Positions 24,202-33,614 of a stretch of DNA of 42,459 bases are shown here, piece after piece. Location of the stretch: positions 1-42,459 of IMG/VR virus record IMGVR_UViG_3300045970_000560; one strand, written 5' to 3'. Under the pieces are notes generated by a model. The model was not told the DNA's origin. It searched no databases and saw nothing but the letters and a program-made list of their open reading frames with translations. How positions within the stretch are numbered: position 1 is the stretch's first letter; every line of letters starts with the position of its first letter. The position numbers and the translations under genes were made by a program. The stretch comes from a virus.

Positions 24202-24214
24202 AAGGAGACTGACA

Positions 24215-24685
24215 ATGCCATTTTTCAACCAGTCTACAAAAGATATCATCGTTGCCAATGAACTTGGTTTGCGTGTGGATGGTGCGGCAAAGTCTTTGCC
24301 CGCATCTACGACTCAGGTCGTTTTTACCGTTACCGGCGGGCGAGTACTAATCACCGCCATGATTGCAACGGTAACCACTGCCATCCAGGCACAGGCCAAT
24401 GCCATGAAATACACCGGAACCCCGTTGGCCGGAACCGCTGTGGATCTTTGCACCACAGCAGAAACAAACAACGCTGAGCTGGGCGCAAAGTTCGTTTTGC
24501 CTGCTGCTGTGGGCAGTGCTCTGGCAAAGACCCTGAACGGCGCCGCAAACCTGGTCTCATGCAATATTTTGCTTGAGGCAGGCACAACCATCTTGCAGAA
24601 CTGCGCTGCCACAAACGCCGGCGCAATGCAACATACGCTCTGGTACATGCCCCTCGATCCGGGTGCTGCTGTAGCCGCCAACTAA
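24215..24685 (+). CDS. Structural protein, beta-rich (156 aa)
   Basis: ATG at 24215 follows AAAGGAGACTGAC; a longer in-frame start would overlap the previous gene. The product is rich in Ala, Thr and Val (LITAMIATVTTAIQAQANAM) with an amphipathic strand pattern like decoration proteins. A strong hairpin follows. Confidence 0.65.
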   Translation: MPFFNQSTKDIIVANELGLRVDGAAKSLPASTTQVVFTVTGGRVLITAMIATVTTAIQAQANAMKYTGTPLAGTAVDLCTTAETNNAELGAKFVLPAAVGSALAKTLNGAANLVSCNILLEAGTTILQNCAATNAGAMQHTLWYMPLDPGAAVAAN

Positions 24686-24710
24686 CACGGATTATTGGTA
24701 ACTCCTCTAA

Positions 24711-24749
24711 TGCCCGAGCAGGTAACGTAACACCCCACCTGCTCGGGCA
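24711..24749. other. 13-bp perfect hairpin at the head–tail gene boundary
   Basis: TGCCCGAGCAGGT pairs completely with ACCTGCTCGGGCA around a 13-base loop. Only A-rich DNA follows on the plus strand, so it is not a classical plus-strand terminator. It may set the mRNA level between head and connector genes. Confidence 0.65.
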
Positions 24750-24764
24750 AAAGGAAAAACATAA

Positions 24765-25364
24765 TTGGCAGACTACACCACGCTCGCAAATGTGAAAGCT
24801 CGTATCCCGATTGACACGGTAAATTCGGGAGATGATACTTTTATATCCTCTCTGATCTCCCGGGCGAGCGCAATCATCGACGCCTATACCGATAATCACT
24901 TTATCAAGGTGACCGGAACCCGCAAGTTTGATCTTCCCCGTAATCCACGCAGATTACTGCTTGATGATTGGCTGCTGGCGTGTACCAGTGTCACCAATGG
25001 AAACGGGGTACTAATTCCCGCTACTGAGTATGTGTGTGAAGATTACAACAGCCCGCCCTATTATGCCATTGTGCTAAAACGAGTGTCGAGCTATTTCTTT
25101 ATGCCCGACACACAGATGGGCGAGCAGAAGTGCATCTCGGTAGTGGGAGATTGGGGATGGTCGTCCGCAGCTCCAGATGATATCGTCGAGGCCTGCGAGC
25201 GGCTGGTGGTCCAGATGTATAAATCTCGGTCTGGTGAAAATATGACCGGAACATCAATCATCACAGCCGCCGGCGTAGTTCAAACCCCAAGAACACTGCC
25301 AAAAGACGTAACTGATATTTTGGACGGGTACCGAAAGATCGTGTTATCTGTGGGGGGTTGGTAA
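24765..25364 (+). CDS. Head-tail connector protein (gp6-like)
   Basis: 199 aa from TTG at 24765, eight bases after AAAAGGA. The N-terminus (YTTLANVKARI, then DDTFISSLISRASAIIDAYT) is the standard opening of gp6-like connector proteins. It also contains SYFFMPDTQMG and a conserved helical segment (DDIVEACERLVVQMYKSR). It adapts the portal to the tail. Confidence 0.8.
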   Translation: MADYTTLANVKARIPIDTVNSGDDTFISSLISRASAIIDAYTDNHFIKVTGTRKFDLPRNPRRLLLDDWLLACTSVTNGNGVLIPATEYVCEDYNSPPYYAIVLKRVSSYFFMPDTQMGEQKCISVVGDWGWSSAAPDDIVEACERLVVQMYKSRSGENMTGTSIITAAGVVQTPRTLPKDVTDILDGYRKIVLSVGGW

Positions 25365-25819
25365 TGGCCCTCTCGAGCGCAACAATCGCAACCGGCATAT
25401 CCGCACTCAGTATATCTGGGGTGACTGTAAAAAACGTTACCGCCATTCCAGACCAGGTAACAGGTCGGGATTGCCCGATTTTGTTCCCGTCCCCGGATGG
25501 ATGGTTGACCGGTGGAAACGGGGTACCAGGCCCCCTCACCTTTGGCCTACCAGCATCCAGATATTGGGAATTTGACCGGGATTATGATTACGTCTTTTTG
25601 TTCGCCCCTGTGGGTACCGGCCGCGGCCTGATCGATAATATCTCGCCAATGGCGGCAAAGCTCGATCTGATTATGACCGCGATCACATTGCTCGACCTGC
25701 CGGGCGTGGATGTGATGCAAATCAACTGCACAGCATTTGGTGTGTTGGTCGATCCTTCCGGCAATTCTTTTCACGGTTGTCATGTGGTTATCACGCTGAA
25801 GGAGGCAATCAATCCATAA
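25364..25819 (+). CDS. Tail completion/terminator-like protein
   Basis: 151 aa from ATG at 25364, which overlaps the previous TAA. The pattern of a hydrophobic N-terminus, a central DRDYDYVFLF strand and a C-terminal ITLKEAINP fits tail terminator proteins that cap the tube. No exact motif confirms this, so the call rests on position between the connector and tail tube genes. Confidence 0.55.
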   Translation: MALSSATIATGISALSISGVTVKNVTAIPDQVTGRDCPILFPSPDGWLTGGNGVPGPLTFGLPASRYWEFDRDYDYVFLFAPVGTGRGLIDNISPMAAKLDLIMTAITLLDLPGVDVMQINCTAFGVLVDPSGNSFHGCHVVITLKEAINP

Positions 25820-26550
25820 TGCCAAAAACAAGCGCAAGGAATGCAATTTTTGTTATCAACGGTTATGTATTTTCCACCTTTGCCACGGCTTATGAGGCTG
25901 TAGCTGACGCCGGGAAAGTGGATGTCACCGGTTTCTCAGATGGCGGTCAAAATTTCATCCCCGGTTTGCCTTCTGCCAATATGAAAGCAAACATGCTATG
26001 GGATAGCACCCTAACTACCGGTATCCATGCGGTCATGGCATCCAGACCGAGTGGGGTTGTGACTCTACTCCCCGAAGGCGGCGCGTTGGGCGCACCCACC
26101 ATCTCTATGCCCTTCATGCAGGGTAACTACAACCCGAAAGGAAGCCCGTCTTCTGCTCTTGAAATCGGATCTATTGATTTCGCCGCCTTTGGTCCGAATG
26201 TCGGTCTTGAATACGGCTGGGCCTTGCAACATGGAATCATCTCAAACACCCTGACGGGTACTGGATATGATGATCCTTTGGGCGCTGCTGTAACGGCGGC
26301 CAGTGTTGGTACCCTGCACATTTGGACGCCCTGCGCCGCGGACACCTACGTGGTTAAGATCCAACACTCAACCTTGATTGGGTCTGGATATGTTGACCTG
26401 GTTACTTTTGTTGCCAATGGCGCAGCTCGCACCGTGGAGCGGATCGTGGTTGCCTCTGGCACCATCAATCGTTATCGTCGGGTTCTGGCTACTCGTACCG
26501 GGGCGGCCAATAACCCGTTTGGCTTTACAGTTCACTTCGCTCATTCATAA
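25819..26550 (+). CDS. Major tail tube protein paralog 1 (with extra C-terminal domain)
   Basis: 243 aa, ATG at 25819. Residues 1–140 form a tail tube domain. They share the segment DAGKVDVTGF..GGQNF.PGLP with the next gene and a similar C-terminal line (QIGS..F..GPN-like). The remaining 90 residues are an additional beta-rich domain (TPCAADTYVVKIQHSTLIGS) that could decorate the tube. Two tandem tube-like genes may give alternating or terminal tube subunits. Confidence 0.7.
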   Translation: MPKTSARNAIFVINGYVFSTFATAYEAVADAGKVDVTGFSDGGQNFIPGLPSANMKANMLWDSTLTTGIHAVMASRPSGVVTLLPEGGALGAPTISMPFMQGNYNPKGSPSSALEIGSIDFAAFGPNVGLEYGWALQHGIISNTLTGTGYDDPLGAAVTAASVGTLHIWTPCAADTYVVKIQHSTLIGSGYVDLVTFVANGAARTVERIVVASGTINRYRRVLATRTGAANNPFGFTVHFAHS

Positions 26551-26562
26551 GGAGAATGATCA

Positions 26563-26982
26563 ATGTCAGGAAAAGTTAGTGCAAAAGGCGCAGTAATTAC
26601 CGTTGATGACGGCGCGGGTACTCCCCGAATTATCACGACTGACGTAGTCTCATTCGAGCTGGAACAGGACGCCGGCAAGGTCGATGTCACTGGTTTTGGT
26701 GAAGGTGGTCAGAACTTTGTTCCTGGTTTGCCGGTTTACGGGATTACCCTGAACCTGTTGTGGAACACCCTGGCATCGACCGGGGCCTGGACGGTGCTAA
26801 AGTCGATCTTTGGCTCAGCCACGTCGGTGACCGTCTCTGTAAAGCCAGAAGCTACTGGGCAAACCATGAGCGGCGAATTCATGCTGGATGCCCTCCCCGC
26901 TTCCGGAACTCCTGATGGGCCAATCCAGATTGGATCGGTACATTTCAGCCAGATGGGCCCGAACGCAGCGACCTGGGCGTAA
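26563..26982 (+). CDS. Major tail tube protein paralog 2
   Basis: 139 aa, ATG at 26563 after AAGGAGAATG. It has the tube-fold sequence without the extra domain and shares the DAGKVDVTGF and GGQNFVPGLP segments with paralog 1. It lies immediately before the tail chaperone gene, the usual place for the main tube protein. Confidence 0.75.
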   Translation: MSGKVSAKGAVITVDDGAGTPRIITTDVVSFELEQDAGKVDVTGFGEGGQNFVPGLPVYGITLNLLWNTLASTGAWTVLKSIFGSATSVTVSVKPEATGQTMSGEFMLDALPASGTPDGPIQIGSVHFSQMGPNAATWA

Positions 26983-26984
26983 CG

Positions 26985-27320
26985 ATGAGTAAGACGATTA
27001 CCAGTCCGGTAAAGCGTTTTTCGGGAACGATCGTCCTTCCTGATTATTTGACCTTTCCGCAATTCATCGCATGGCGAAACGGGCTGAAGGGCGTTGCCTC
27101 TGAGCGGACGGTTAGCCAGGTGGCACAAAGTGAAGATGAGTCACTCGCCCTTCTACCCGCTATTTATGCGATTGTCAGCGAATGGCACCTCCAGGGAATA
27201 CCCACCGACCCGGCGCAGTTTCCGGCAACCCCACGCCTGGCAGTGTACCGGCTCATGGTGTGGTTGATTGGAGAGGTGACCGCCCTGGTAGGTGCGGAGG
27301 ATGATGACCCTTTAGCTTAG
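26985..27320 (+). CDS. Tail assembly chaperone, short form (gpG-like)
   Basis: 111 aa, ATG at 26985, helical, ending DDDPLA. It is the upstream half of the classic frameshift pair. The slippery sequence C-CCT-TTA sits near its end and the downstream frame stays open from the slip point to 27589. The chaperones coat the tape measure before tube assembly. Confidence 0.8.
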   Translation: MSKTITSPVKRFSGTIVLPDYLTFPQFIAWRNGLKGVASERTVSQVAQSEDESLALLPAIYAIVSEWHLQGIPTDPAQFPATPRLAVYRLMVWLIGEVTALVGAEDDDPLA

Positions 27321-27364
27321 GGGTAGAGGTTTATAGATATTGCGATAAAAAAGGGCCTCTGCCC
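27308..27364 (+). promoter_or_regulatory. Programmed -1 frameshift signal
   Basis: CCCTTTA at 27308–27314 is a perfect X-XXY-YYZ heptamer in the reading frame. Six bases later GGG-TAGAGG (27322–27330) pairs with CCTCT-G-CCC (27356–27364), about nine pairs including one G-T wobble. Heptamer, spacer and stem are all present. Confidence 0.85.
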
Positions 27365-27589
27365 ATCGAACTTGAAGCGTACTGGCTAATCGAAAAGTAC
27401 GGCGCTCCGTCAGTTTATGGCCGCGTGCTGAGTGTGCGAGAAATGCACCGGATGAACCGGGCGGCCAGAGTGTACAGCATCTACCAGGCAAGCAAGCAGG
27501 CAGAGGCCCGGAGCGAGTGGGTAGAATGGGTTGCCAACCACCCTGACGATGATCTCCTTTTGACGACCATCAAGGAATTAGCACGATGA
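27308..27589 (+). CDS. Tail assembly chaperone, frameshift extension (gpGT C-terminal part)
   Basis: The -1 frame is open from 27308 to the TGA at 27587–27589 and encodes about 90 residues, including GPLPIELEAYWLIEKYG, VREMHRMNRAARVY and a final LLTTIKELAR. It has no good start codon or ribosome site of its own, so it is expressed as a fusion to the short form by -1 frameshifting. The fused product is about 201 aa. It overlaps the tape measure start by 4 bp. Confidence 0.8.
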   Translation, partial: PFSLGVEVYRYCDKKGPLPIELEAYWLIEKYGAPSVYGRVLSVREMHRMNRAARVYSIYQASKQAEARSEWVEWVANHPDDDLLLTTIKELAR

Positions 27590-29343
27590 CCAATAAAGTA
27601 CAGATCGGAGTTGAGGCGGCGGTAGACCAGGCGGTCGATGCCCTGAATAAGGTGAGCAAAGCGACAGGCGATGTTGGCGATAAAGCCGACAAATCGAAAG
27701 GGGGCTTTCAAAAGCTGAACGGCGCTATGGAGCAGTTGACCGGGGTCAATTTTGCGTCGGCTGTTTCTATCGCCGGGGTTGGAATTGCTCTTAAGGCTGG
27801 AATTGATTTTGCTAAAGGCTCCATAGATTCGGCCTCTGACCTCAACGAAACCATGTCAAAATCGAGTGTCGTCTTTGGCGATGCTGCTGGCGCAATTGAG
27901 GCAATGGGGAATACGGCGGCGGTCTCTCTTGGCATGAGCAAAAATGCGGCCATATCAGCAGCCGCAACTTACGGTAATCTTTTTGTGTCGATGGGCATGG
28001 GAAAAGGTGCCGCGGCTGAAATGTCGATTGGCCTTGTGCAACTTGCCTCCGATCTGGGAAGTTTCAACAATATGGCGTCCACGGACGTGCTTGAGAAGTT
28101 GCGGGCCGGCCTGACCGGGGAAACTGAACCTTTGAAGTCCCTGGGCGTCAACCTGAATGCCGCCGCGGTCGAAGCGGAGGCAATGCGCCTGGGGCTGAAA
28201 AAGGCGGGAGAGGAATTGACCGCAGCGGCAAAAGCGCAGGCCACCTACAGCCTGATTTTGCAACAGACAACCACAGCGCAAGGGGATTACAAAAATACCT
28301 CGATGGGCGTTGCCAACCAAACAAAATCCCTTGAAGCGCAAACGGAAGATTTGACGGCATCCATTGGTAAGGGACTTTTACCTGCATGGTTGGAAGTCCT
28401 CAAGGTCGGTAACCAGGTCATCACATTCTTTACAACCGTTGTAACCAGAACCGAGAAAGCGAACGCGGCGTTTACTGAACTGGCGACAAAAACGATTACA
28501 TCAGCGACAACCTTTGACCAGTTCAAGGAGGCTTTGCGCCAGGCTGGTTATGAAGTTTCGGCGACCGGAGAAATTGTTGTTGAGGAAGGCGAGTACATGG
28601 GGAAAGCCCTGCACAAAACCTTCTTGTCGGCAGAAGAAGTGAAGTCGGCCTTTGAGAGAATGCAGACTGCCGGGGCATCGAAAGAAGCCACCTGGGCTAT
28701 GAATGCACTCCGAAAGGAAATGAACCTGACTGCTCAAGACATGGGCGGCAATCAAAAAGCATACGATGATTTTATCCAACGGGGCCTGGTTGCGGCAAAA
28801 GATAAAATGGATTTACTGACCGGATCAATGGGGACACTGTCCACGGCGGCACTCTACCAAAAAGCAATCATCGGGATGGATGCTGAGGCCGCTCTTGCGC
28901 TGGGTGTAAATTTGGGGCTGGTTGACTCATCCTCTTACAATGCCCAAAAGCAGGTTATGGGCTGGCAGCAGGCTTTAAAAGACGGGAGAATCACGGTCGA
29001 AGAATACACAAAACTGGTATCAGGCTTGGTTGGTTGGTGGGATAGTTTTGGCGATAAGCACGTAAACCTTGTAATCACAGTTGATGTAAACGGCGATCCA
29101 ATCCCTGACCCATACGATCAGGGAGAACCACCGGGTGGGGACTATCACCCCATACCGACACAGCAACCAGGCGGCACGCCAGGCGATCCAGGCGGCGACC
29201 CACGGCAAAACAGCCGGTCCAACGTGAGAGGTATCAGTAACGCCCGATCTATGACCGTCAACGTCAACGGCTGGTCAGGCGACCCCGCTTCGCTCGTCGC
29301 AGAAATCGCCCGCAGGCAGCAGCTTGAAAGGCTCATGGCATGA
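27586..29343 (+). CDS. Tail tape measure protein
   Basis: 585 aa, ATG at 27586. It is rich in Ala/Gly with long helices and has the tape measure pattern: an N-terminal DQAVDALNKVSKATGD segment, hydrophobic stretches (FASAVSIAGVGIALKAGIDF), repeated Met/Ala-rich helices, and a C-terminal Pro/Gly tail (PGDPGGDPRQN). Length implies a short tail for a siphovirus. It follows the frameshifted chaperones. Confidence 0.85.
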   Translation: MTNKVQIGVEAAVDQAVDALNKVSKATGDVGDKADKSKGGFQKLNGAMEQLTGVNFASAVSIAGVGIALKAGIDFAKGSIDSASDLNETMSKSSVVFGDAAGAIEAMGNTAAVSLGMSKNAAISAAATYGNLFVSMGMGKGAAAEMSIGLVQLASDLGSFNNMASTDVLEKLRAGLTGETEPLKSLGVNLNAAAVEAEAMRLGLKKAGEELTAAAKAQATYSLILQQTTTAQGDYKNTSMGVANQTKSLEAQTEDLTASIGKGLLPAWLEVLKVGNQVITFFTTVVTRTEKANAAFTELATKTITSATTFDQFKEALRQAGYEVSATGEIVVEEGEYMGKALHKTFLSAEEVKSAFERMQTAGASKEATWAMNALRKEMNLTAQDMGGNQKAYDDFIQRGLVAAKDKMDLLTGSMGTLSTAALYQKAIIGMDAEAALALGVNLGLVDSSSYNAQKQVMGWQQALKDGRITVEEYTKLVSGLVGWWDSFGDKHVNLVITVDVNGDPIPDPYDQGEPPGGDYHPIPTQQPGGTPGDPGGDPRQNSRSNVRGISNARSMTVNVNGWSGDPASLVAEIARRQQLERLMA

Positions 29344-31730
29344 CACTTAAAACCGTTGAAGTCTCGATTATCGTCCCGAAAGAGGCGACCAACCTGGTTA
29401 CCAATCCGTCGCTTGAAATCGATGCGACCGGGTATACCTTGCTTCAATCAGCGATTGCACGGGTTACAACCCAAATGCGCCGGGGGATTGCCGCCTTGCA
29501 AATCACCCCGAATACCGGGGTGGAAGCGGGCGTGTATTATGCGATTGCCTTGACCTCTGGCACTCAGTATTCGTTTTCTACGGACGTGCTTGATATAGCG
29601 GGGCAGACTTTCCGGCTTTATATCGCCGACGGTGCGAATGCCGTTGTGTCAAGCATCGCCACCTGGACGGGGACGGGGTATTGGAAACGGCGGTCTGTCA
29701 CCTGGACGGCGAATGCCAGCGCGACATTCAGGCTTTTTGTAACCCGATCGGCAGTTGCATCTGTGACCCCGTTTTTTGTGGACGGGTATCAGCTCGAAGT
29801 TGGCGCCGTCTCCACCTACCTTGATGGGAACATGACCGGGTTGCTCGTGGGCGAAAGCGCCTACCGCTGGAACGGGACTGTGAACGCTTCCACCTCATGG
29901 CGTTCTGGGCAGACCCGATCGGGAGGAACCTACTTGAAACTGTCAACGTACGCCAAAATACTGAGTATCGTCGGGCTGGGAATGGCCCCGATTTCTAATA
30001 TCGCCCTCCCATCTTCTTTTGGCGGGGCATTTTATCAGAACACGGTTCAAAATCCACGGGGTTTTTCCATCGTACTGAACGCCACAGGAGGCGGGGATTA
30101 CTCGGTTATACAGGCTAAAAAAGCGGCCCTGATTGATGCGGTCAAACCGGATAAGACTGTTTTTCGCCAGCCGGTCCTGCTTCAATACGACCAATTAGAC
30201 GCAAATAGCCTTGAGACTTCCGAAACGCTCGAAATCCCCGCACTGTATGAAAGCGGTCTTGAAATGTCCGGGGATGGTAACTCCTGGAATGAAAAGATTG
30301 CCCTGAATTTCCGCATGTACTTGCCCCTCTTGCGCCAGCAGGGGGAAAAGGGAACGGCGCTGGGGTATCAAACGAGCGTGGCAAATGCGAATAGTATTTT
30401 GGCGAGAACCAGTTCTGGCATATGGCAGGCACTAACCACAGGGTTAAACGGAAATCCATACGCAATGGCTCTTGCACCGGATGGGTCTGTTTATGTCGGC
30501 GGAGCTTTTACGTTGGCGGGTGGGATTGCAAACACGGCATATATCGCCAAATGGAACGGGTCTGCCTGGAGTGCGCTTGGAACGGGCATGAATGCATCGG
30601 TAAGCGCTCTTGCAGTAGCACCTGATGGGACGCTTTACGCGGGCGGGTCTTTTACCCTTGCGGGCGGAGTAGCTGGGACCGTAAATATTGCAAAATGGAA
30701 CGGGGCCGCATGGAGCCCTCTTGGTGGGGGTACAGGAGGAGCAGTACAGGCGATAACCATTGGCCTTGACGGGTCTGTTTATGCTGGGGGATCTTTTATC
30801 AATTTGACGGACGCAAATGGAGACCGTATCTCAAAGTGGAACGGGGCGGCGTGGTCATCTCTTGGAACAGGGATGGATGGAAACGTAAGTTATTTGGTAA
30901 CAGGTCCAGACGGTTCAGTTTATGCGACTGGGTCCTTTACCCTTGCTGGAGGAGTAGCGGGAACGGCAAAAATTGCCAAATGGAACGGAACGACTTGGAT
31001 CCCGGTAGGAACAGGTATTGCGCAAATAGGCCCGATGGTTTTTGGGCCGGACGGTAACCTTTACATGGGCGGAGGGCCCACAGGGGTATGGGCCTCCAAA
31101 TGGAACGGAACGGCTTGGGCGGCGCTTGGTACAGAAGTTGCTTCATCCCTGGGCACTCTTGTATTTGCCCCTAATGGCAATCTATACGCTGGCGGCCTCT
31201 GGAATGCTTTCGCTGGTTATACTGGAATGGCATTTTGGAATGGGTCGGTATGGTCACAGTTAGACGTTATTCTCCCTTCTCCCCCCGCTTTTCCATCCGT
31301 ACTTACAATGCTATTCGATAAGGCTGGAAATTTATATGTTGGAAACGATCGGGCAGGGTCTGCAATTTCAGCAACCGTAACTCTACCTAATATTGGCTCA
31401 TCCACAACCTACCCGAAAGTAATCTTCATCGGGCCGGGGTCACTGGCCCAACTCAAAAACTATATCACGGGTAAGAGTATATTCTTCAATCTGACCCTTC
31501 TGGCGGGCGAAGTCGCCACCCTGAACCTTGACCCGGCAAACCTCAGCTTTGTATCGACTTTCCGGGGCAACATACTGAGTACCATCCTTCCAGGGTCGAA
31601 CCTGGACTTTGAACTCTTGCCGGGTACCAATAATATCAGTGCCTATTATTACGCAGGAACCACAGCCGCCAGTGCCATCGCCATGACCTGGCGCGATCAG
31701 TACCACTCCATCGATGGGGCGGTAAGATGA
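29340..31730 (+). CDS. Distal tail protein with N-terminal CBM-like domain and inserted beta-propeller
   Basis: 796 aa. Residues 17–165 form a jelly-roll, carbohydrate-binding-like domain (NLVTNPSLE opening). Residues 195–340 resemble a distal tail protein. Residues 350–640 then hold about six kelch-like blades repeating 'AKWNG.AW..LG.GM' and 'PDGSVYAGGSF', and the last 110 residues resume the tail-protein fold (KVIFIGPGSLAQLKNY). The propeller inside a Dit-like frame probably binds host surface glycans. It contains three ATACTSAGTAT-type motifs. Confidence 0.75.
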   Translation: MTLKTVEVSIIVPKEATNLVTNPSLEIDATGYTLLQSAIARVTTQMRRGIAALQITPNTGVEAGVYYAIALTSGTQYSFSTDVLDIAGQTFRLYIADGANAVVSSIATWTGTGYWKRRSVTWTANASATFRLFVTRSAVASVTPFFVDGYQLEVGAVSTYLDGNMTGLLVGESAYRWNGTVNASTSWRSGQTRSGGTYLKLSTYAKILSIVGLGMAPISNIALPSSFGGAFYQNTVQNPRGFSIVLNATGGGDYSVIQAKKAALIDAVKPDKTVFRQPVLLQYDQLDANSLETSETLEIPALYESGLEMSGDGNSWNEKIALNFRMYLPLLRQQGEKGTALGYQTSVANANSILARTSSGIWQALTTGLNGNPYAMALAPDGSVYVGGAFTLAGGIANTAYIAKWNGSAWSALGTGMNASVSALAVAPDGTLYAGGSFTLAGGVAGTVNIAKWNGAAWSPLGGGTGGAVQAITIGLDGSVYAGGSFINLTDANGDRISKWNGAAWSSLGTGMDGNVSYLVTGPDGSVYATGSFTLAGGVAGTAKIAKWNGTTWIPVGTGIAQIGPMVFGPDGNLYMGGGPTGVWASKWNGTAWAALGTEVASSLGTLVFAPNGNLYAGGLWNAFAGYTGMAFWNGSVWSQLDVILPSPPAFPSVLTMLFDKAGNLYVGNDRAGSAISATVTLPNIGSSTTYPKVIFIGPGSLAQLKNYITGKSIFFNLTLLAGEVATLNLDPANLSFVSTFRGNILSTILPGSNLDFELLPGTNNISAYYYAGTTAASAIAMTWRDQYHSIDGAVR

Positions 31731-32821
31731 GCACCCAGGTGAGCTACCGAGATCCAGCGGGCAACCTCCAGACGATCATCCAGAATTTTGTTAGTCTGGA
31801 GTATGCCCGTGCGGAAAATAAGATTGGTTATCTCAATCTCGCCCTTGACCCGGCGCAATTTGACACCCGTCTTTTACGGGTCAATGCACGGCTCGAACCC
31901 TGGCGCTCCGTTGGGGGTAATTCTGCATACCTTGACGGGGAAAGCGTTTTCTTTCTCCGCAACTGGGGGTATGAGATTGGCGCAGATGGGGCAGAAATCA
32001 TCCGGCTTGAATGCTTTGATGGGAATTACCTGCTTGATGCGCCAATCGTTGCTTATGCAGCCGGCTCGGCACAGGCTGAGCGAACCGCAAATATTGACAA
32101 CATGATGAAGTCCATCGTTCGGGATAACCTGGGGGCCGATGCAACGGATACCCTGCGAAATTTGGGTACCTCAGTATTGACCGTACAGGTAGATTCTAGC
32201 CTTGCACCATCCACCACAAAGTCATTCTCACGGAGAAGCGTTTTATCTGTCTTGCAGGAACTGGCGACCGAGAGCCTTCAGCAGGGCGTGTACTTATCTT
32301 TTGACGTAGTCTATACCGGGCCAACGACCCTGGAATTTAGAACTTTCATCGGCCAGAGGGGAACAAACCACGGAAAAGCAAGCGCCTCTCCCGTGGTCAT
32401 CAGCCGGGAACGTAAAAACTTTGAGGAACCAAAACTCTGGGAAAGGCACGCGGATGAACGCAATTATATCTATGCGGGCGGGCAAGGGGAGGGAGCATCC
32501 AGGGTTATAAAAACTGCATCGTCAGCCGATGCCCTGGGTATAAATCGCCGGGAATTTTGGGTGGATGCCCGTCAGGCCGACGTGGACGCCGCCGTGCAAG
32601 CTGATGCAAATGCAGCGCTCGGTTTATACCGGGCAAAGAAAACGCTTACCGGAAAAATAATAGACACAGCCGGCTGTCAGGATGGCCTGCACTACCGATA
32701 TGGCGACGCGATTTATGCTGAGTACCGGGGGCAGGGCTTTGATGCCCACCTGGACGTGATGCATGTTACCGTTTCGGGTGGGCTGGAAACACGCGATAAC
32801 CAGATCCGGGCGGAGGCATGA
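31727..32821 (+). CDS. Tail protein, ReqiPepy6 Gp37-like
   Basis: 364 aa with the order of conserved blocks of the Gp37-like siphovirus family: an opening domain (YRDPAGNLQTII), a pivot (LRNWGYEIGADGAEIIRLEC), helix NIDNMMKSIVRDN, and the tail GRDYTVVI-like end (YRYGDAIYAEYRGQGFDAHL). It is thought to be a baseplate hub-like component and lies between the distal tail and fibre genes. Confidence 0.75.
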   Translation: MSTQVSYRDPAGNLQTIIQNFVSLEYARAENKIGYLNLALDPAQFDTRLLRVNARLEPWRSVGGNSAYLDGESVFFLRNWGYEIGADGAEIIRLECFDGNYLLDAPIVAYAAGSAQAERTANIDNMMKSIVRDNLGADATDTLRNLGTSVLTVQVDSSLAPSTTKSFSRRSVLSVLQELATESLQQGVYLSFDVVYTGPTTLEFRTFIGQRGTNHGKASASPVVISRERKNFEEPKLWERHADERNYIYAGGQGEGASRVIKTASSADALGINRREFWVDARQADVDAAVQADANAALGLYRAKKTLTGKIIDTAGCQDGLHYRYGDAIYAEYRGQGFDAHLDVMHVTVSGGLETRDNQIRAEA

Positions 32822-32822
32822 G

Positions 32823-33269
32823 ATGAGCGTCATCAGCGATCTGGAAATATTAAAGCGTGAAATTGAGCGAATGAAAACGCAAGAGAAGGGTATTTTTGTT
32901 CCCCTGACTACGCTGTTAACCTCTGCATCCTGGAGCGGAAACCTGTACTCAACGACCGCGAAGACCCTGATTGATTTAAGTATCGTTTTCGGTGTGCCGG
33001 CTGGGGTGAAGGCGGTTTTGGTGCGGGGAGTCATCCTGGATTCCGGATCGGCAGCGGCGGGCGTCAATACGACCTGGATGTGCCTGGGGCCAACGAATGC
33101 CTCTGGCATCGGAATGCACTGGCGGGCGGCGAGCAATCCAAATAATTTTTATGATGACAAACAACAGATTATCCCCTGTGATAGCAACGGGGATATCTAC
33201 TACCAACTTAATGCAACTGGGGTAAACACGATGGGCGTTTACCTTCAAATTTGGGGGTATTGGATTTAA
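32823..33269 (+). CDS. Small tail fibre-like protein
   Basis: 148 aa, ATG at 32823; a longer frame would overlap the previous gene. An N-terminal coiled coil (DLEILKREIERMKTQEKG) leads to a compact beta-rich head with Thr/Ser-rich strands. This is the layout of short trimeric fibres. The next ribosome site lies in a 24-bp gap. Confidence 0.6.
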   Translation: MSVISDLEILKREIERMKTQEKGIFVPLTTLLTSASWSGNLYSTTAKTLIDLSIVFGVPAGVKAVLVRGVILDSGSAAAGVNTTWMCLGPTNASGIGMHWRAASNPNNFYDDKQQIIPCDSNGDIYYQLNATGVNTMGVYLQIWGYWI

Positions 33270-33293
33270 AAATTCGAATTAAGGAATATTACT

Positions 33294-33605
33294 ATGACCG
33301 CAAGTTTTACTTCGACGGCAACAACCCTTACTATCAAATTCGAATATACTGGTCCACTCCAGACCGTCTATGACATTGCCAATCATGCTGCTCAATATTT
33401 GTGGGACGCCACATTGGGGCCGCACGGGATCGGAGTGGAAAAACCGGGGTTTGATGCCTTGACCCCGGAACAGAAGCTAGCGATCCTAGACGAATATATT
33501 GCCCGCACGTTTGTCACCCTGGCGAAGGAGCATTTTGTACTTGGCCGGGTGGATGCTGCGACACTGGCCGCTCTGGCGGATGCAGAAAAAACGCTTTCGA
33601 TATAA
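33294..33605 (+). CDS. Hypothetical protein before the endolysin (103 aa)
   Basis: ATG at 33294 after AAGGAATATTACT. The first 40 residues are beta-rich and Thr-rich, the rest helical (TLAKEHFVLGRVDAATLAAL). It may be a tail tip accessory or lysis-associated factor. No family is recognised. Confidence 0.55.
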   Translation: MTASFTSTATTLTIKFEYTGPLQTVYDIANHAAQYLWDATLGPHGIGVEKPGFDALTPEQKLAILDEYIARTFVTLAKEHFVLGRVDAATLAALADAEKTLSI

Positions 33606-33614
33606 GGACAAATC

